Origin: Acidobacteriaceae bacterium
GTDB taxonomy: Bacteria > Acidobacteriota > Terriglobia > Terriglobales > Acidobacteriaceae
NCBI GenBank assembly: GCA_021323655.1
Contig: JAJPKO010000026.1
Coordinates: 1-64,000 of the forward strand
Length of the DNA stretch: 64,000 nt
Direction of reading: 5' to 3'
Position 1 is the stretch's first letter. Every line of letters starts with the position of its first letter. The notes beneath the pieces were generated by a model, which did no database searches, was not told where the DNA came from, and saw only the letters and a program-made list of their open reading frames with translations. A program made the translations under genes and the position numbers. Below, piece after piece: positions 42,335-51,969 of this stretch.

Positions 42335-43381
42335 TTATTTCAGCTTTGCCATGATCTCGTCGAGAACCTGCCTGGACGGCCGGACACGCTCCTGCGGAAG
42401 GGTGCCGAGTGGCTCGTCCACGAGATTGAGCAGCTCGGTGAAGCTGGGCCTTTGTGTGTCAATGTAGAAGACGCCGGTCAGGACTTCACCCCGCGCGTTG
42501 GCTTCCATCAGTAACTTTACAGCAGCAACACGATCGGTAGGGTTGTACTCGTCGTGCAGCTTGCGCAGGCGGAGATGTGATCCATCGTGCATGGTTACGT
42601 CGTAGGTAGAACCTGGATCGTAGTCCACGCTGATGTCTTCAAAGTGGGGGACAAAGCCGACTTCGCTGATGGCCTCTTCGTGCTCCTGCATGTATTTGTA
42701 GCTCTTGGTGGAGCCTTCGTGGTCATTGAAGGTGACGCAGGGCGAGATGACATCGAGCATCACCGTGCCTTTGTGCGCGATGGCTGCCTTCAGCATGGCG
42801 AGCAGCTGCTTCTTGTCGCCGGAGAAGGAGCGGCCCACAAAGGTAGCGCCGAGCTGGATGGCCAGCGCGCAGGTGTCAATCGCGGGAAGATCATTGATGA
42901 CTCCGGTCTTGAGCTTGGAGCCGATGTCGGCGGTAGCCGAGAACTGGCCTTTGGTGAGACCGTAGACGCCGTTGTTCTCAATGATGTAAATGAGCGGCAG
43001 ATTGCGGCGCAGCAGGTGTACGTACTGCCCCATCCCGATGGAGGCGGTGTCGCCGTCACCAGAGACGCCGAGGGCGAGCATGGTCTTGTTGGCCAGCAGC
43101 GCGCCGGTGGCGACGGAAGGCATACGTCCGTGGACGCTGTTGAAGCTGTGCGCACGAGAGAGGAAGTAGGCCGGGCTTTTTGAGGAGCAGCCGATGCCGG
43201 AGAGCTTCATGACGCGCTCAGGCTGCACGCCCATTTCATACATCGCATCAATAATGCGCTCAGAGATGGCGTTGTGACCGCATCCGGCGCAAAGCGTGGT
43301 TTTGCCGCCGCGATATTCAAGAATAGGCAGTCCGAGCCGGTTCGTCTTGGGCGCGGGAGCTGGAGTTGCTGTCGTTGCCAT
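42335..43381 (-). CDS. korB: 2-oxoacid:ferredoxin oxidoreductase subunit beta
   Basis: TPP-binding subunit, 348 residues. CAGCGHNAISERII is the conserved Cys-containing start, GDGDTASIGMGQYVHLLRRN...IENNGVYGLTKGQ the TPP/Mg motif (GDG...N), followed by FVGRSFSGDKKQLLAMLKAAIAHKG. With the alpha subunit five bases upstream it forms the two-subunit enzyme converting a 2-oxoacid (commonly 2-oxoglutarate) and CoA to acyl-CoA, CO2 and reduced ferredoxin. No extra 4Fe-4S ferredoxin domain is present, as in the aerobic Kor-type enzymes. Confidence 0.92.
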   Translation of the reverse strand: MATTATPAPAPKTNRLGLPILEYRGGKTTLCAGCGHNAISERIIDAMYEMGVQPERVMKLSGIGCSSKSPAYFLSRAHSFNSVHGRMPSVATGALLANKTMLALGVSGDGDTASIGMGQYVHLLRRNLPLIYIIENNGVYGLTKGQFSATADIGSKLKTGVINDLPAIDTCALAIQLGATFVGRSFSGDKKQLLAMLKAAIAHKGTVMLDVISPCVTFNDHEGSTKSYKYMQEHEEAISEVGFVPHFEDISVDYDPGSTYDVTMHDGSHLRLRKLHDEYNPTDRVAAVKLLMEANARGEVLTGVFYIDTQRPSFTELLNLVDEPLGTLPQERVRPSRQVLDEIMAKLK

Positions 43382-43386
43382 GATGA

Positions 43387-45237
43387 TTAGATTCCCTCCT
43401 GCAGCACGAATTCGTCAGTGACGGAACGGGCGTCTATCGGCAGTCCGTTGAAGTGCCGAATGGAGCGCAGTTTGACCGCGTCTTCAGCGGGCAGATCGAG
43501 CTTGAGCAGGCTGAGCATCTGTGCGTCGCGGTTCTGTTCCACGATGTACACACGGTCGTGCGAGGCAACAAACTCGTGTATTTCTTTGGTGAAGGGGAAG
43601 GCGCGAATCCGGAGGTAGTCGGTTTCTACGCTGTACTCCTTCCTGAGCTGGTCGCGGCTTTCCTGTACGGCAAAGTCCGAGGTGCCATAGGCGATGATGC
43701 CGATCTTCGATTTGCCGTTCTGGACGACAATGGGCTGCGGCACCTGTGTACGCGCCGTCTCAAACTTGCGGTTGAGGCGCTCCATCAGGTTCTGGTAATC
43801 GTCAGGCCGCTCGGTGTAGAGGGCCCTTTCGTTGTGTCCGCTGCCGCGGGTGAAGTAAGCGGCCTTGGGATGGTCGGTGCCGGGAAGCGTGCGGTATGGG
43901 ATGCCGTCGCCGTCCACATCTTTGTAGCGGGCAAATTCGCCAAGCCGCTTCAGGTCTTCCGCTGTGAGCACCTTTCCACGGTCGAGAGGCTTTTCCGGAT
44001 ACTCGAAGGGCTCAGACATCCAGTTGTTCATACCGAGGTCGAGGTCGCTGACAACGAAGACCGGGGTCTGGAAGCGCTCGGCGAGATCAAAGGCTGCGAT
44101 GGAAAATTCATAGCACTCCTTCACGCTGCCGGGCAGAAGCATGATGTGCTTCGTGTCGCCGTGAGAGAGGTAGGCAATGGAAAGGATGTCACCCTGCGCG
44201 GTGCGTGTAGGCAGGCCGGTGGAAGGGCCGACACGCTGAATGTCATAGATGACGCCGGGCAGCTCAGAGAAGTAGCCCAGACCAGCGAACTCGGCCATGA
44301 GCGAGATACCGGGGCCTGAGGTGGCGGTCATGGAACGGGCGCCGGCCCATCCTGCGCCGAGTACCATACCGACGGCAGCGAGCTCATCTTCGGCCTGGAC
44401 CACGGCGAAGGAGGCTTTTCCGTCAGGCTCGATGCGGTATTTCTTCAGGTAATCAATGAGCGTTTCAACGACCGAGGAAGATGGGGTAATGGGATACCAG
44501 GTGACGACAGTGACGCCAGCGAACATTGCGCCGAGCGCGGCGGCGGCGTTGCCATCAATGATGATCTTGCCTTCGGTCTCGTGCATGCGCTCGAGAACGT
44601 AGGGATCCTGCTTGGTAATGGATTGAGCAGCGTAATCGTATCCGGCATGGACAGCGGCCATGTTCAGGTCAGCAGCCTTCTGCTTTTTGGCGAACTGGCG
44701 GCGCAGAGCAGCCTCGACGGCAGCCATGTCCATGGAGAGCAACTGGGCCACGACGCCGACGTAGACCATGTTTTTTACGAGCTTGCGAAGGCGTGCCTCA
44801 GGACAGACGGCGGCGGTCAGCTTGTCAAAGGGAACGGGATAACAGATGACGTCTTCGCGATACTGCCTGAGATTCAGCGCCTCTTCATAGATGGCCACAG
44901 AGCCGGCAGGCAGAGAGAGGATGTCTTCTTTCGCCGTCTCGGGATTCATCGCAACCAGAAGGTCAATCTCCTTCTTGCGGGCGATGTAGCCATGCTTGCT
45001 GGCGCGAATGGTGTACCAGGTGGGTAGTCCTGCAATGTTGGAGGGGAAAAGGTTCTTGCCGCTAACGGGAATGCCCATAGCAAAAATGCTCTTGAGCAAT
45101 ACATTGTTGGCAGACTGCGAACCTGAACCGTTGACTGTCGCTACCTGGATGCTGAAATCATTGACGATACGCCTGGAAGCGTCGCGTGCGGGTGCGCCTG
45201 CGGCCTGATGGCCTAGCGCAACATCTCCTGTCGCCAT
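43387..45237 (-). CDS. korA: 2-oxoacid:ferredoxin oxidoreductase subunit alpha (gamma-alpha fusion)
   Basis: 616 residues. N-terminal gamma-type domain (TVNGSGSQSANNVLLKSIFAMGIPVSGKNLFPSN; PTWYTIRASKHGYIARK) fused to the alpha pyrimidine-binding domain (GNAAAALGAMFAGVTVVTWYPITPSSSVVETL; SGPGISLMAEFAGLGYFSELPGVIYDIQRVGPSTGLPTRT) and domain II (IGIIAYGTSDFAVQE). This is the KorA/OorA organisation. ATG 45237 has GAAGGGA upstream. A promoter with an exact TATAAT and a large inverted repeat lies just upstream, suggesting regulated expression of korAB. Confidence 0.93.
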   Translation of the reverse strand: MATGDVALGHQAAGAPARDASRRIVNDFSIQVATVNGSGSQSANNVLLKSIFAMGIPVSGKNLFPSNIAGLPTWYTIRASKHGYIARKKEIDLLVAMNPETAKEDILSLPAGSVAIYEEALNLRQYREDVICYPVPFDKLTAAVCPEARLRKLVKNMVYVGVVAQLLSMDMAAVEAALRRQFAKKQKAADLNMAAVHAGYDYAAQSITKQDPYVLERMHETEGKIIIDGNAAAALGAMFAGVTVVTWYPITPSSSVVETLIDYLKKYRIEPDGKASFAVVQAEDELAAVGMVLGAGWAGARSMTATSGPGISLMAEFAGLGYFSELPGVIYDIQRVGPSTGLPTRTAQGDILSIAYLSHGDTKHIMLLPGSVKECYEFSIAAFDLAERFQTPVFVVSDLDLGMNNWMSEPFEYPEKPLDRGKVLTAEDLKRLGEFARYKDVDGDGIPYRTLPGTDHPKAAYFTRGSGHNERALYTERPDDYQNLMERLNRKFETARTQVPQPIVVQNGKSKIGIIAYGTSDFAVQESRDQLRKEYSVETDYLRIRAFPFTKEIHEFVASHDRVYIVEQNRDAQMLSLLKLDLPAEDAVKLRSIRHFNGLPIDARSVTDEFVLQEGI

Positions 45238-45254
45238 TGGGCGATGTTCCCTTC

Positions 45255-45297
45255 AATGTGAAAGTGGAAAGATGCAAATCTTTCACATTCCATTATA
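45255..45297 (-). promoter_or_regulatory. korA promoter with operator-like inverted repeat
   Basis: On the minus strand an exact -10 hexamer TATAAT (45297-45292) is followed directly by a perfect 10-bp inverted repeat, AATGTGAAAG (45289-45280) / CTTTCACATT (45264-45255), with a 15-base spacer. The repeat would start at about +1 to +5. Either a repressor operator or a 5'-leader hairpin is plausible. The -35 is weak. Confidence 0.55.
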
Positions 45298-45422
45298 GAC
45301 TCCGCACTCGGCAAAGCATGCGCTGAAGTCCCTTAATGGAGAATTTGCTACTTAAGCGGGTAAAAACACGGCGTAAATGGAAGGACAACAGGACGATATC
45401 ACTTTCTTGAACGAAATCGCCC

Positions 45423-46478
45423 TCAGTTCCTGAGATCCGCCATGGCTTTCACCACAAGGGACTGCTCTTCTGCGTTGAGTGGAAGCAGCGGGACGCGCGG
45501 CACCCCGCCATAGTATCCGTTGAGGTCGCAGGCAAATTTGATGCCGGGGATGCCGAATTTTCCGGCGACGGTGCGCGATGCTTCGCGCAGGCGTTCCTGC
45601 TTGAGCGCGGCCAGTGCAGGGTCGTTGTCTTTCCAGGCCATGTAAATTTCCTGGCAGGCCTGCGGAGCGCATGCGCCAAAGGCGAGCACAGCGCCGCTGG
45701 CGCCCGCATCGAGCGCTTCTTTCACGTTTTCCGTCGAGCCGGTCAGGACCTGGAAGCCCACCTCTTTTGTTCGCGTGGCTGCTCTGATGACCGGAGGAGC
45801 TACGACGGCGGGAGCGCCTGGCCCGAGGACATCGGCAGGGACAAAAGTAGCGTCAGCCAAAGCCTGCTCCAGCAACATGCGGTTGGTGAATGCGGTGAAG
45901 ACGTTGGTGACAACGGTTGTGCGTTTCGGCGCGTTTCGGGTTGCGGCCACGAGCTGCGCGATGCGCTCTGTGTTGCCACTTGAGTCCTTGATGCCGATGA
46001 TGTTCGGGTGCTGCGCCAGTTCTGCGACAAGCTCAACGGGGAGCTCATACTTTGTAAACTTAGGGATGCTGTAGAGCACGACAGGGAGCGGAGAGCGGTC
46101 GGCGATCATCCGGAAATAGGTGAGCATTTCCAGGGGGCGCATCAGCGGTCCGTAATAATTTGGCGTGCGCACCAGCAGGGCATCATACTGCTGCTCGGCA
46201 GCAAACTCGGCCAGCTTCAGCGTGGAGACGGCGCTTTCGCGGCCCACTCCGGCGAGCAGGACTTTCTGCGGAGATGCGGCTTCCCGCGCTGTTCGCAGGG
46301 TCTCGCGCGATTCCTCGTCGTCGAGCATGACGGCCTCTCCGTTGGAACCGAGAACGGTGATCCCGGAGATCGGCGCGCGTGAATAACGCTCCACGTTTAC
46401 TTCCAGTTTGCGCAAATAAAGACTGCCGTCGGGATGAAAGGGCGTAGTGACGGCGGGGAAAATGCCTTCCAGCAACAT
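45423..46478 (-). CDS. DapA-family aldolase/lyase (dihydrodipicolinate synthase-like)
   Basis: 351 residues, class I aldolase (beta/alpha)8 barrel: GIFPAVTTPFHPDGSL, SNGEAVMLDDEE, the proton-relay Tyr in PVVLYSIPKFTKYELP and the Schiff-base Lys in NIIGIKDSSGN. The substrate-pocket sequence differs from true DapA (SNGEAVML instead of TTGE), which fits the 4-hydroxy-2-oxoglutarate aldolase/KDG-aldolase branch better than lysine synthesis. It lies ten bases downstream of a TPR gene on the same strand. Confidence 0.85.
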   Translation of the reverse strand: MLLEGIFPAVTTPFHPDGSLYLRKLEVNVERYSRAPISGITVLGSNGEAVMLDDEESRETLRTAREAASPQKVLLAGVGRESAVSTLKLAEFAAEQQYDALLVRTPNYYGPLMRPLEMLTYFRMIADRSPLPVVLYSIPKFTKYELPVELVAELAQHPNIIGIKDSSGNTERIAQLVAATRNAPKRTTVVTNVFTAFTNRMLLEQALADATFVPADVLGPGAPAVVAPPVIRAATRTKEVGFQVLTGSTENVKEALDAGASGAVLAFGACAPQACQEIYMAWKDNDPALAALKQERLREASRTVAGKFGIPGIKFACDLNGYYGGVPRVPLLPLNAEEQSLVVKAMADLRN

Positions 46479-46487
46479 AGGTTTATT

Positions 46488-47237
46488 TTACGAATTCTCG
46501 CCGGGAAACGGCGTGCTCTGCGCGTTGAGAATGCGCATGATTCTTGCCTTGATGGAATCGTAGGCGGGCTTGCCGGAAAACATCTCATAATCCACGCTTT
46601 TGCCGTTGCCTTCGCCGGTGATCTGGAACTGACGCTCACCGTCGGCGGCCTCCTGTGCATGTGCCTGCTCCCAGGACTTCTCGTCAAAGTCGTTGCTCTC
46701 CACGTTGAAGACCCAGACGCGTTTGCCTTGCGCATCTCGTACCAGAAAGCGATAGTACACATTGAATTTTCCGACGGGCCGGAAGAACTCTACGGCTTCG
46801 ATGCCGTATTGCTTCACCGGAAACATGTCGAGCAGGAAACCGTTGGTCTGCATTGCGTCCGGTGCTTTCGGGTCAGCGTGCAATTTGCGGAGCTGCTCGC
46901 GTTCGGCATCGCGCTCATGTATCTTCCCTGCCATGGCATAAGCGACGACGAGCGTGGTGTGTACCTTCCAGTTGTCCGGGGCCAGTTGCTTCGCCTTTTC
47001 CGCGTACTGCACGGCGAGATTGCCCTGATAGAGTTCGAGGGCAGCGCCTGCTGCATACAGATTGGCGGCCATGTCATTGGGATTCGACTGCAATGCCTGC
47101 TGGAACGCTGCCAGTGCCTGCTGCGGCTGATGGTTTTTCAACGCGGCCAGGCCCTCGCCTACAGGAGAAGACTGGCTATAGGCGAATGGGACAGCGATGG
47201 CCGAGAGGGCCAGGCAAAGGTGACGCAGTAGTCTCAC
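46488..47237 (-). CDS. Exported TPR-repeat protein
   Basis: 249 residues: signal peptide (CLALSAIAVPFAYS), three TPRs (VGEGLAALKNHQPQQALAAFQQALQSNPNDMAANLYAAGAAL; GNLAVQYAEKAKQLAPDNWKVHTTLVVAY) and a C-terminal domain of unknown type (EFFRPVGKFNVYYRFLVRDAQGKRVWVFNVES). Found directly upstream of the aldolase gene; no functional link is obvious. Confidence 0.8.
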   Translation of the reverse strand: MRLLRHLCLALSAIAVPFAYSQSSPVGEGLAALKNHQPQQALAAFQQALQSNPNDMAANLYAAGAALELYQGNLAVQYAEKAKQLAPDNWKVHTTLVVAYAMAGKIHERDAEREQLRKLHADPKAPDAMQTNGFLLDMFPVKQYGIEAVEFFRPVGKFNVYYRFLVRDAQGKRVWVFNVESNDFDEKSWEQAHAQEAADGERQFQITGEGNGKSVDYEMFSGKPAYDSIKARIMRILNAQSTPFPGENS

Positions 47238-47313
47238 CCTGTCAAATTAGCACATAAATACAGTGGTCCTTTTTGAGGGTGCCTCTGTTACAATCCCGCC
47301 AACACTAAAACCT

Positions 47314-48624
47314 ATGAAAATTCGATCCCTTGTTGCCTTGCTGGTCGCATCTGCACTTCCATTGGCCGCCCAGGCCTCCTCGCAAAGAACTGTGAAAAAG
47401 CACACGGTTGATCCGCTTACCGTCCATCGCAACGCCATTGTGATTGACACCCACGCTGACACCACGCAGCGGCTGGTGGATGAGAATTACGACCTGGCTG
47501 ATCCACTGAATGGCGGGAACCTGAATTTTGAGTCGGCCAAAGAAGGCAACCTTGGGGCAGAGTTCTTCTCTATCTGGGTGGAACCTACCTTATACAAAGG
47601 CCAGTATGCGAAACGCACTCTGGAGCTGATTGATGCCGTCTACCAGCAGGCGTCGAAGCATCCTGACAAGATGCGCATGGCCTTCACCGCCGATGACATT
47701 GTGACCGCGCACCGCGAGCACAAACTGGCAGCGCTGATGGGGATTGAAGGGGGACATTCGATTGAAGACTCCCTGGCGCTGCTGCGCGATTATTACCGGC
47801 TGGGCGTCCGCTATATGACGCTCACCTGGTCCAATTCGAATGACTGGGCGGACTCCTCCGGGGACATTAACAACACCAACGTGAAGCATACGCAGGACGG
47901 CCTGACGGATTTTGGCAAAGACGTGGTGTATGAGATGAACCGCCTGGGGATGATGGTGGACATCTCCCATGTGGCAGACAAGACCTTCTACCGCGCGGTG
48001 ATTACCTCACGTGCGCCTGTGATTGCGTCACATTCTTCTGCCCGCGCACTGTGTAATGCGCCGCGGAACATGACGGACGACATGCTCCGCGCGGTGGCGC
48101 GCAGCGGCGGCCCTAACAGCAAAGGCGGGGTGGTGATGGTGAATTACTATGCCGCATTCATCAGCCAGAAATATAGAGACGCTATGCTTGCCGCAGAGCC
48201 CGAAGTTGCGAAAGCAAAGCAAGCGCTGAAGGAGCAATACGCAAAAGAGGGCAAGCAGGTCACTTATGGGGACCTGGACAAAGTAGAGCAGCAGATTCTG
48301 GATCGCATACCTCGTCCTCCCCTCAGCGATCTGATTGACAATATTGACCACATCGCCAAGGTTGCAGGAATTGATCATGTTGGGCTCGGCTCGGATTTTG
48401 ATGGCGTTTCCAATCAGCTTCCGCAAGGGATTGACTCGGCGGCAGACCTGCCGAAGATTACGCAGGCGCTGATGGCCCGTGGTTATTCGGCGGAAGACTG
48501 CGACAAGGTCCTGGGTGGCAATCTTCTGCGAGTAATGCGTGAAGTAGAAGCGACAGCCAAACAGTTGCAGGCTGAATCAGCCACCCGGCCGAGAATTACA
48601 GATCAACAGCCGTTTAAGAAATGA
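47314..48624 (+). CDS. Membrane dipeptidase (peptidase family M19)
   Basis: Zinc dipeptidase, renal-dipeptidase family, 436 residues. Signal peptide (SLVALLVASALPLAAQA), metal ligands HAD in VIDTHADTTQ, bridging Glu in MGIEGGHSIEDSLALL, His in MVDISHVADKTFYRA and HSSARAL, and DHVGLGSDFDGV. ATG 47314 follows a TACAAT-type -10 (47289-47294), and an upstream GTG (47263) is disfavoured because the signal peptide begins MKIRSL. Probably hydrolyses dipeptides in the periplasm. Confidence 0.93.
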   Translation: MKIRSLVALLVASALPLAAQASSQRTVKKHTVDPLTVHRNAIVIDTHADTTQRLVDENYDLADPLNGGNLNFESAKEGNLGAEFFSIWVEPTLYKGQYAKRTLELIDAVYQQASKHPDKMRMAFTADDIVTAHREHKLAALMGIEGGHSIEDSLALLRDYYRLGVRYMTLTWSNSNDWADSSGDINNTNVKHTQDGLTDFGKDVVYEMNRLGMMVDISHVADKTFYRAVITSRAPVIASHSSARALCNAPRNMTDDMLRAVARSGGPNSKGGVVMVNYYAAFISQKYRDAMLAAEPEVAKAKQALKEQYAKEGKQVTYGDLDKVEQQILDRIPRPPLSDLIDNIDHIAKVAGIDHVGLGSDFDGVSNQLPQGIDSAADLPKITQALMARGYSAEDCDKVLGGNLLRVMREVEATAKQLQAESATRPRITDQQPFKK

Positions 48625-48631
48625 GGATGAA

Positions 48632-49090
48632 TTGAAGACACAGAAAAGCGCATGGACGGCCTTTCCGTCATTTCGCGAGGTCCGCGAAGCGGTGGAAAGC
48701 GACCCATCCGCTCAGGCACATAAGCCGGGCATTGTGAAATGCCTGGTTCTTTATGCGCTGGTTTCCGGTGCCTACGTTTTTCATGTGATTTCTTCGGTGG
48801 ACCGTCGCGGGCGCAGAATTGCGCGGCAGCTCATGTCGTTTCCGGAAGGCAGCTATCTGCATCTTGTCTTTAAGGACAAGACAGATTGCTTCGGTCATCT
48901 CGGCCCGCTGGCCACAACTTCCTTTGCCTTTACCGAGGCGACAACCAACAGTGTCACGCAGATTCCCTATAACGACATTGAATCGGTTGCGGAAGCGAGT
49001 CCTTCCATACACCGTCCGCTGCTGTCCTGGGCCATTGTGGCGATGGCGACTGCTGTAACGCTTGCGGTAATGGGAAGGGCTGGAATTTAG
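48632..49090 (+). CDS. Hypothetical membrane protein
   Basis: 152 residues, TTG start at 48632 with GAGGA four bases upstream, seven bases after the dipeptidase stop. Two hydrophobic stretches (VKCLVLYALVSGAYVFHVI; LLSWAIVAMATAVTLAVMG) flank a soluble segment. Middle segment GSYLHLVFKDKTDCFGHLGPL. I do not recognise a family. Possibly co-transcribed with the dipeptidase. Confidence 0.6.
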   Translation: MKTQKSAWTAFPSFREVREAVESDPSAQAHKPGIVKCLVLYALVSGAYVFHVISSVDRRGRRIARQLMSFPEGSYLHLVFKDKTDCFGHLGPLATTSFAFTEATTNSVTQIPYNDIESVAEASPSIHRPLLSWAIVAMATAVTLAVMGRAGI

Positions 49091-49148
49091 GCCGTTCCGG
49101 GTTTCCAGCACGGGTGGCCATGCGATACCCTACCTTTTGGGATTCTGC

Positions 49149-49880
49149 ATGAACGCCATTTTTCGTTTCGCATCACTCGCTGCCCTTTCATCGCTTCTGG
49201 CCGTTTCCGGATTTGCGCAGCAGAGTACGCCGGACTCTTCGTCATCAGCATCGTCGTCTCAGAACCTGCCTGACTCGCCTGGGACACAGGCGCACGTAAG
49301 CCCACAGCCTACGGGACCCACGGTCCTTTTTGATACAAGCATGGGCCGCATCACCTGCAAGCTGTTTGATAAGCAGGCGCCCAAGACGGTGGCCAACTTC
49401 ATCGGGCTGGCAGAAGGCACAAAGGACTGGACGGACCCGGCAACACACCAGAAAATGCACAACAAGCGTTTTTATGATGGCACCGCCTTCCACCGGGTGA
49501 TTCCTGAATTCATGATCCAGGGCGGCGACCCGACGGGAACAGGAACCGGAGACCCAGGCTATATGTTTGAAGATGAGCTTGATCCGGACCTGAACTTCGA
49601 TGTGCCCGGACGCCTGGCGATGGCCAACTCCGGCCCGAACACCAACGGATCACAGTTCTTCATTACAGAAGTGCCGACCGAGTGGCTCAACCAGAAGCAC
49701 ACGATCTTTGGACAGTGTGATGACTCCGGCATTCTGGTGGTCAAATCCATCGCCCGTGTTGCACGCGATGACAATGACAAGCCGATGGAGCCGGTGACCC
49801 TGAAGAAGGTCACCATTGTTCCCGCAGGACAGCCTGTGCCGCCCGCGCCGCAGCCGTCCGATTCAACCACGAAGCAGTAA
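49149..49880 (+). CDS. Exported cyclophilin-type peptidyl-prolyl isomerase
   Basis: 243 residues. Signal peptide (FASLAALSSLLAVSGFAQ), a Ser-rich linker and a cyclophilin domain: FDTSMGRITCKLFDKQAPKTVANFIGLAEG, the catalytic-site stretch FYDGTAFHRVIPEFMIQGGDPTGTG with the conserved FHR Arg, and NSGPNTNGSQFFIT. Short Pro-rich tail. Acts in the periplasm. A second, cytosolic-type copy follows 67 bp downstream; the two arose by duplication. Confidence 0.93.
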   Translation: MNAIFRFASLAALSSLLAVSGFAQQSTPDSSSSASSSQNLPDSPGTQAHVSPQPTGPTVLFDTSMGRITCKLFDKQAPKTVANFIGLAEGTKDWTDPATHQKMHNKRFYDGTAFHRVIPEFMIQGGDPTGTGTGDPGYMFEDELDPDLNFDVPGRLAMANSGPNTNGSQFFITEVPTEWLNQKHTIFGQCDDSGILVVKSIARVARDDNDKPMEPVTLKKVTIVPAGQPVPPAPQPSDSTTKQ

Positions 49881-49947
49881 CAACACTCCTGGCCTTCGTT
49901 GCGCGAAGGACGGGACCCACCAGAGTTTCACCTAAAAGGAGTCAAGC

Positions 49948-50478
49948 ATGGCCCATACTACCGGAACATACGCCATTTTCAATACCAGCGAAGGCACAAT
50001 TGTGTGCCGCCTTTTTGAGAAAGAAGCGCCGAAGACCGTCACCAATTTTATCGAGCTTGCGGAAGGGTCGCGCGAGTGGACCCATCCTGTGACCAGCAAG
50101 AAGAGCAAGGACAAGCTCTATGACGGGACCATCTTCCATCGCGTCATTCCTGATTTCATGATCCAGGGCGGCGATCCGGCAGGTTCAGGTTTTGGCGGTC
50201 CCGGCTACCGTTTTGAAGATGAGACCAAAGGTTCTCCACACAGCTTTGATAAACCGGGCAAGCTGGCCATGGCGAATGCTGGACCGAATACCAATGGCTC
50301 CCAGTTTTTCATCACCGTGGCGCCTACGCAATGGCTGACCGGCAAGCACACTATTTTCGGTGAAGTTGTCGAAGGTCAGGACGTGGCCAATAAGATTTCA
50401 CGCGTGGCCCGTGGCGCGCAGGACAAACCAGTAAAGCCCGTTGTCATTGAATCGCTTGTGATTGAGCGGGTAGCCTAG
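49948..50478 (+). CDS. Cyclophilin-type peptidyl-prolyl isomerase (cytosolic)
   Basis: 176 residues and no signal peptide: starts MAHTTGTYAIFNTSEGTIVCRLFEKEAPKTV. Same catalytic motif as its neighbour (YDGTIFHRVIPDFMIQGGDPAGSG, NAGPNTNGSQFFIT). AAGGAG is present before the ATG. Paralogue of the exported copy directly upstream, giving one isomerase per compartment. Confidence 0.93.
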   Translation: MAHTTGTYAIFNTSEGTIVCRLFEKEAPKTVTNFIELAEGSREWTHPVTSKKSKDKLYDGTIFHRVIPDFMIQGGDPAGSGFGGPGYRFEDETKGSPHSFDKPGKLAMANAGPNTNGSQFFITVAPTQWLTGKHTIFGEVVEGQDVANKISRVARGAQDKPVKPVVIESLVIERVA

Positions 50479-50533
50479 ACCCCTTTTCTTGCAGATTGTC
50501 CATGTCTCGCGAAGGCATGGGTGCTCCATCGCT

Positions 50534-51214
50534 CTATCTTCCGGCGCCGTTTCCCAGACTTGTCTTGTGCCGGACATCGTATCCCTGGACCCAGAAAATC
50601 ACATCTTCCGCGATGTTTGTGGCATGGTCGGCGACGCGCTCCAGGCTGCGTGCAATCACGAGTGCACCCAGCGCCTGGGGTGTGTATTGCGGCGTGTCGC
50701 GCATCACATTCAGCAGCGCGTAATGGATGGTCTCATTCAATTTGTCCACACTGTCGTCCATGGCAAGCACAGAGTCAGCCATGCGGGCATCGGCTTCAAT
50801 AAACGATTGCAGTGCCTTGCGCACCATGGCAGCGGCCAGGTCAGCCATGCGGGGAATATCAATCGGCAGGTCGCATACGGGATAGGCCTGAAGCTCACGC
50901 ACCCGCTCAATGATATTGACGGCCGAGTCCCCTACTCTCTCGATGTCCGCATTGATCTTGATGACGGCGAGAATAAATCGCAGATCAATGGCCATGGGCT
51001 GCTCCATCGCGAGCAGGTCCAGCGCCATCTGATCAATCTCGCGCTCAAGCCGGTTGATGGCCATCTCGCCGCGATCCACCAGGTCGCAGATGGAAAGATC
51101 GCGCGTACGATACGCCTCTACAGCGCGCTGGATGGACTGCTCGGCCATGCCTGCCACGACCAGCAGCTTCTCCTTCAATTCATCGAGGCTTTTATGAAAG
51201 CGTAGGCGCGTCAT
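50534..51214 (-). CDS. phoU: Phosphate transport regulator PhoU
   Basis: 226 residues, two repeats of a three-helix bundle with the metal-cluster E/DxxxD patterns (e.g. [70 protein letters not shown]). PhoU conveys PstSCAB status to PhoR and dampens phosphate uptake. Its start overlaps the pstB stop by four bases; last gene of the seven-gene phosphate cluster. Confidence 0.95.
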   Translation of the reverse strand: MTRLRFHKSLDELKEKLLVVAGMAEQSIQRAVEAYRTRDLSICDLVDRGEMAINRLEREIDQMALDLLAMEQPMAIDLRFILAVIKINADIERVGDSAVNIIERVRELQAYPVCDLPIDIPRMADLAAAMVRKALQSFIEADARMADSVLAMDDSVDKLNETIHYALLNVMRDTPQYTPQALGALVIARSLERVADHATNIAEDVIFWVQGYDVRHKTSLGNGAGR

Positions 51215-51969
51215 CCGAACCTGCCTGTGATGTAATCTTCCGTCCGCTTGTCTCCGGGGTTTGTAAATATCTTGTGGGTCGTATCAAACTCGACAAGTTT
51301 TCCGCTCAGGAAGAAGCCTGTACGTTCTGCGACACGCGCGGCCTGCTGCATGTTGTGAGTCACAATCACGATGGTGTATTGCGACTTGAGCTGGAAGATC
51401 AGGTCTTCAATTTTCGCGGTGGAAACCGGATCGAGCGCGGATGCAGGCTCATCCATCAGCAGGACTTCCGGGTCTACAGCAAGTGCGCGGGCAATACAGA
51501 GGCGCTGCTGCTGACCACCGGACAGGCTTGCGCCGGACTTCTTCTTCAGGTCGTCCTTGACTTCGTCCCACAAGGCGGCATGCTTCAGCGAGCGCTCGAC
51601 GACTTCATCCAGAACGCGGCGGTTGCGAAACCCGTTCAGCCTGAGACCCGATGCCACGTTGTCATAGATGGACATGGTGGGAAACGGATTGGGCCGCTGG
51701 AAGACCATACCTACACGGCGGCGAATCTCCACAGGGGAAGCATCGTTATAGACGTCGAGATCGCCGATATGCACTGAGCCTTCCACTTTGGCGATTGGAT
51801 TGGTCTCGTGCATGCGGTTCAGGCAGCGTACAAACGTGGATTTGCCGCATCCTGAAGGGCCAATGAGGGCCGTCGCCTGGTTCGCTGGAATGTGCAGATT
51901 GATGTCCTGCAACGTATGGTTATTGCCATACCAGGCGTTCAGGTTCTTGACTTCAATTCCAACACCCAC
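51211..51969 (-). CDS. pstB: Phosphate ABC transporter ATPase PstB
   Basis: 252 residues, full ABC ATPase: Walker [11 protein letters not shown]-loop [15 protein letters not shown] (PstB-typical), signature [16 protein letters not shown], Walker [14 protein letters not shown] and switch His in IVTHNMQQA. The C-terminus [18 protein letters not shown] is the PstB ending. Adjacent to pstA (no gap) and overlapping phoU. Confidence 0.97.
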   Translation of the reverse strand: MGVGIEVKNLNAWYGNNHTLQDINLHIPANQATALIGPSGCGKSTFVRCLNRMHETNPIAKVEGSVHIGDLDVYNDASPVEIRRRVGMVFQRPNPFPTMSIYDNVASGLRLNGFRNRRVLDEVVERSLKHAALWDEVKDDLKKKSGASLSGGQQQRLCIARALAVDPEVLLMDEPASALDPVSTAKIEDLIFQLKSQYTIVIVTHNMQQAARVAERTGFFLSGKLVEFDTTHKIFTNPGDKRTEDYITGRFG

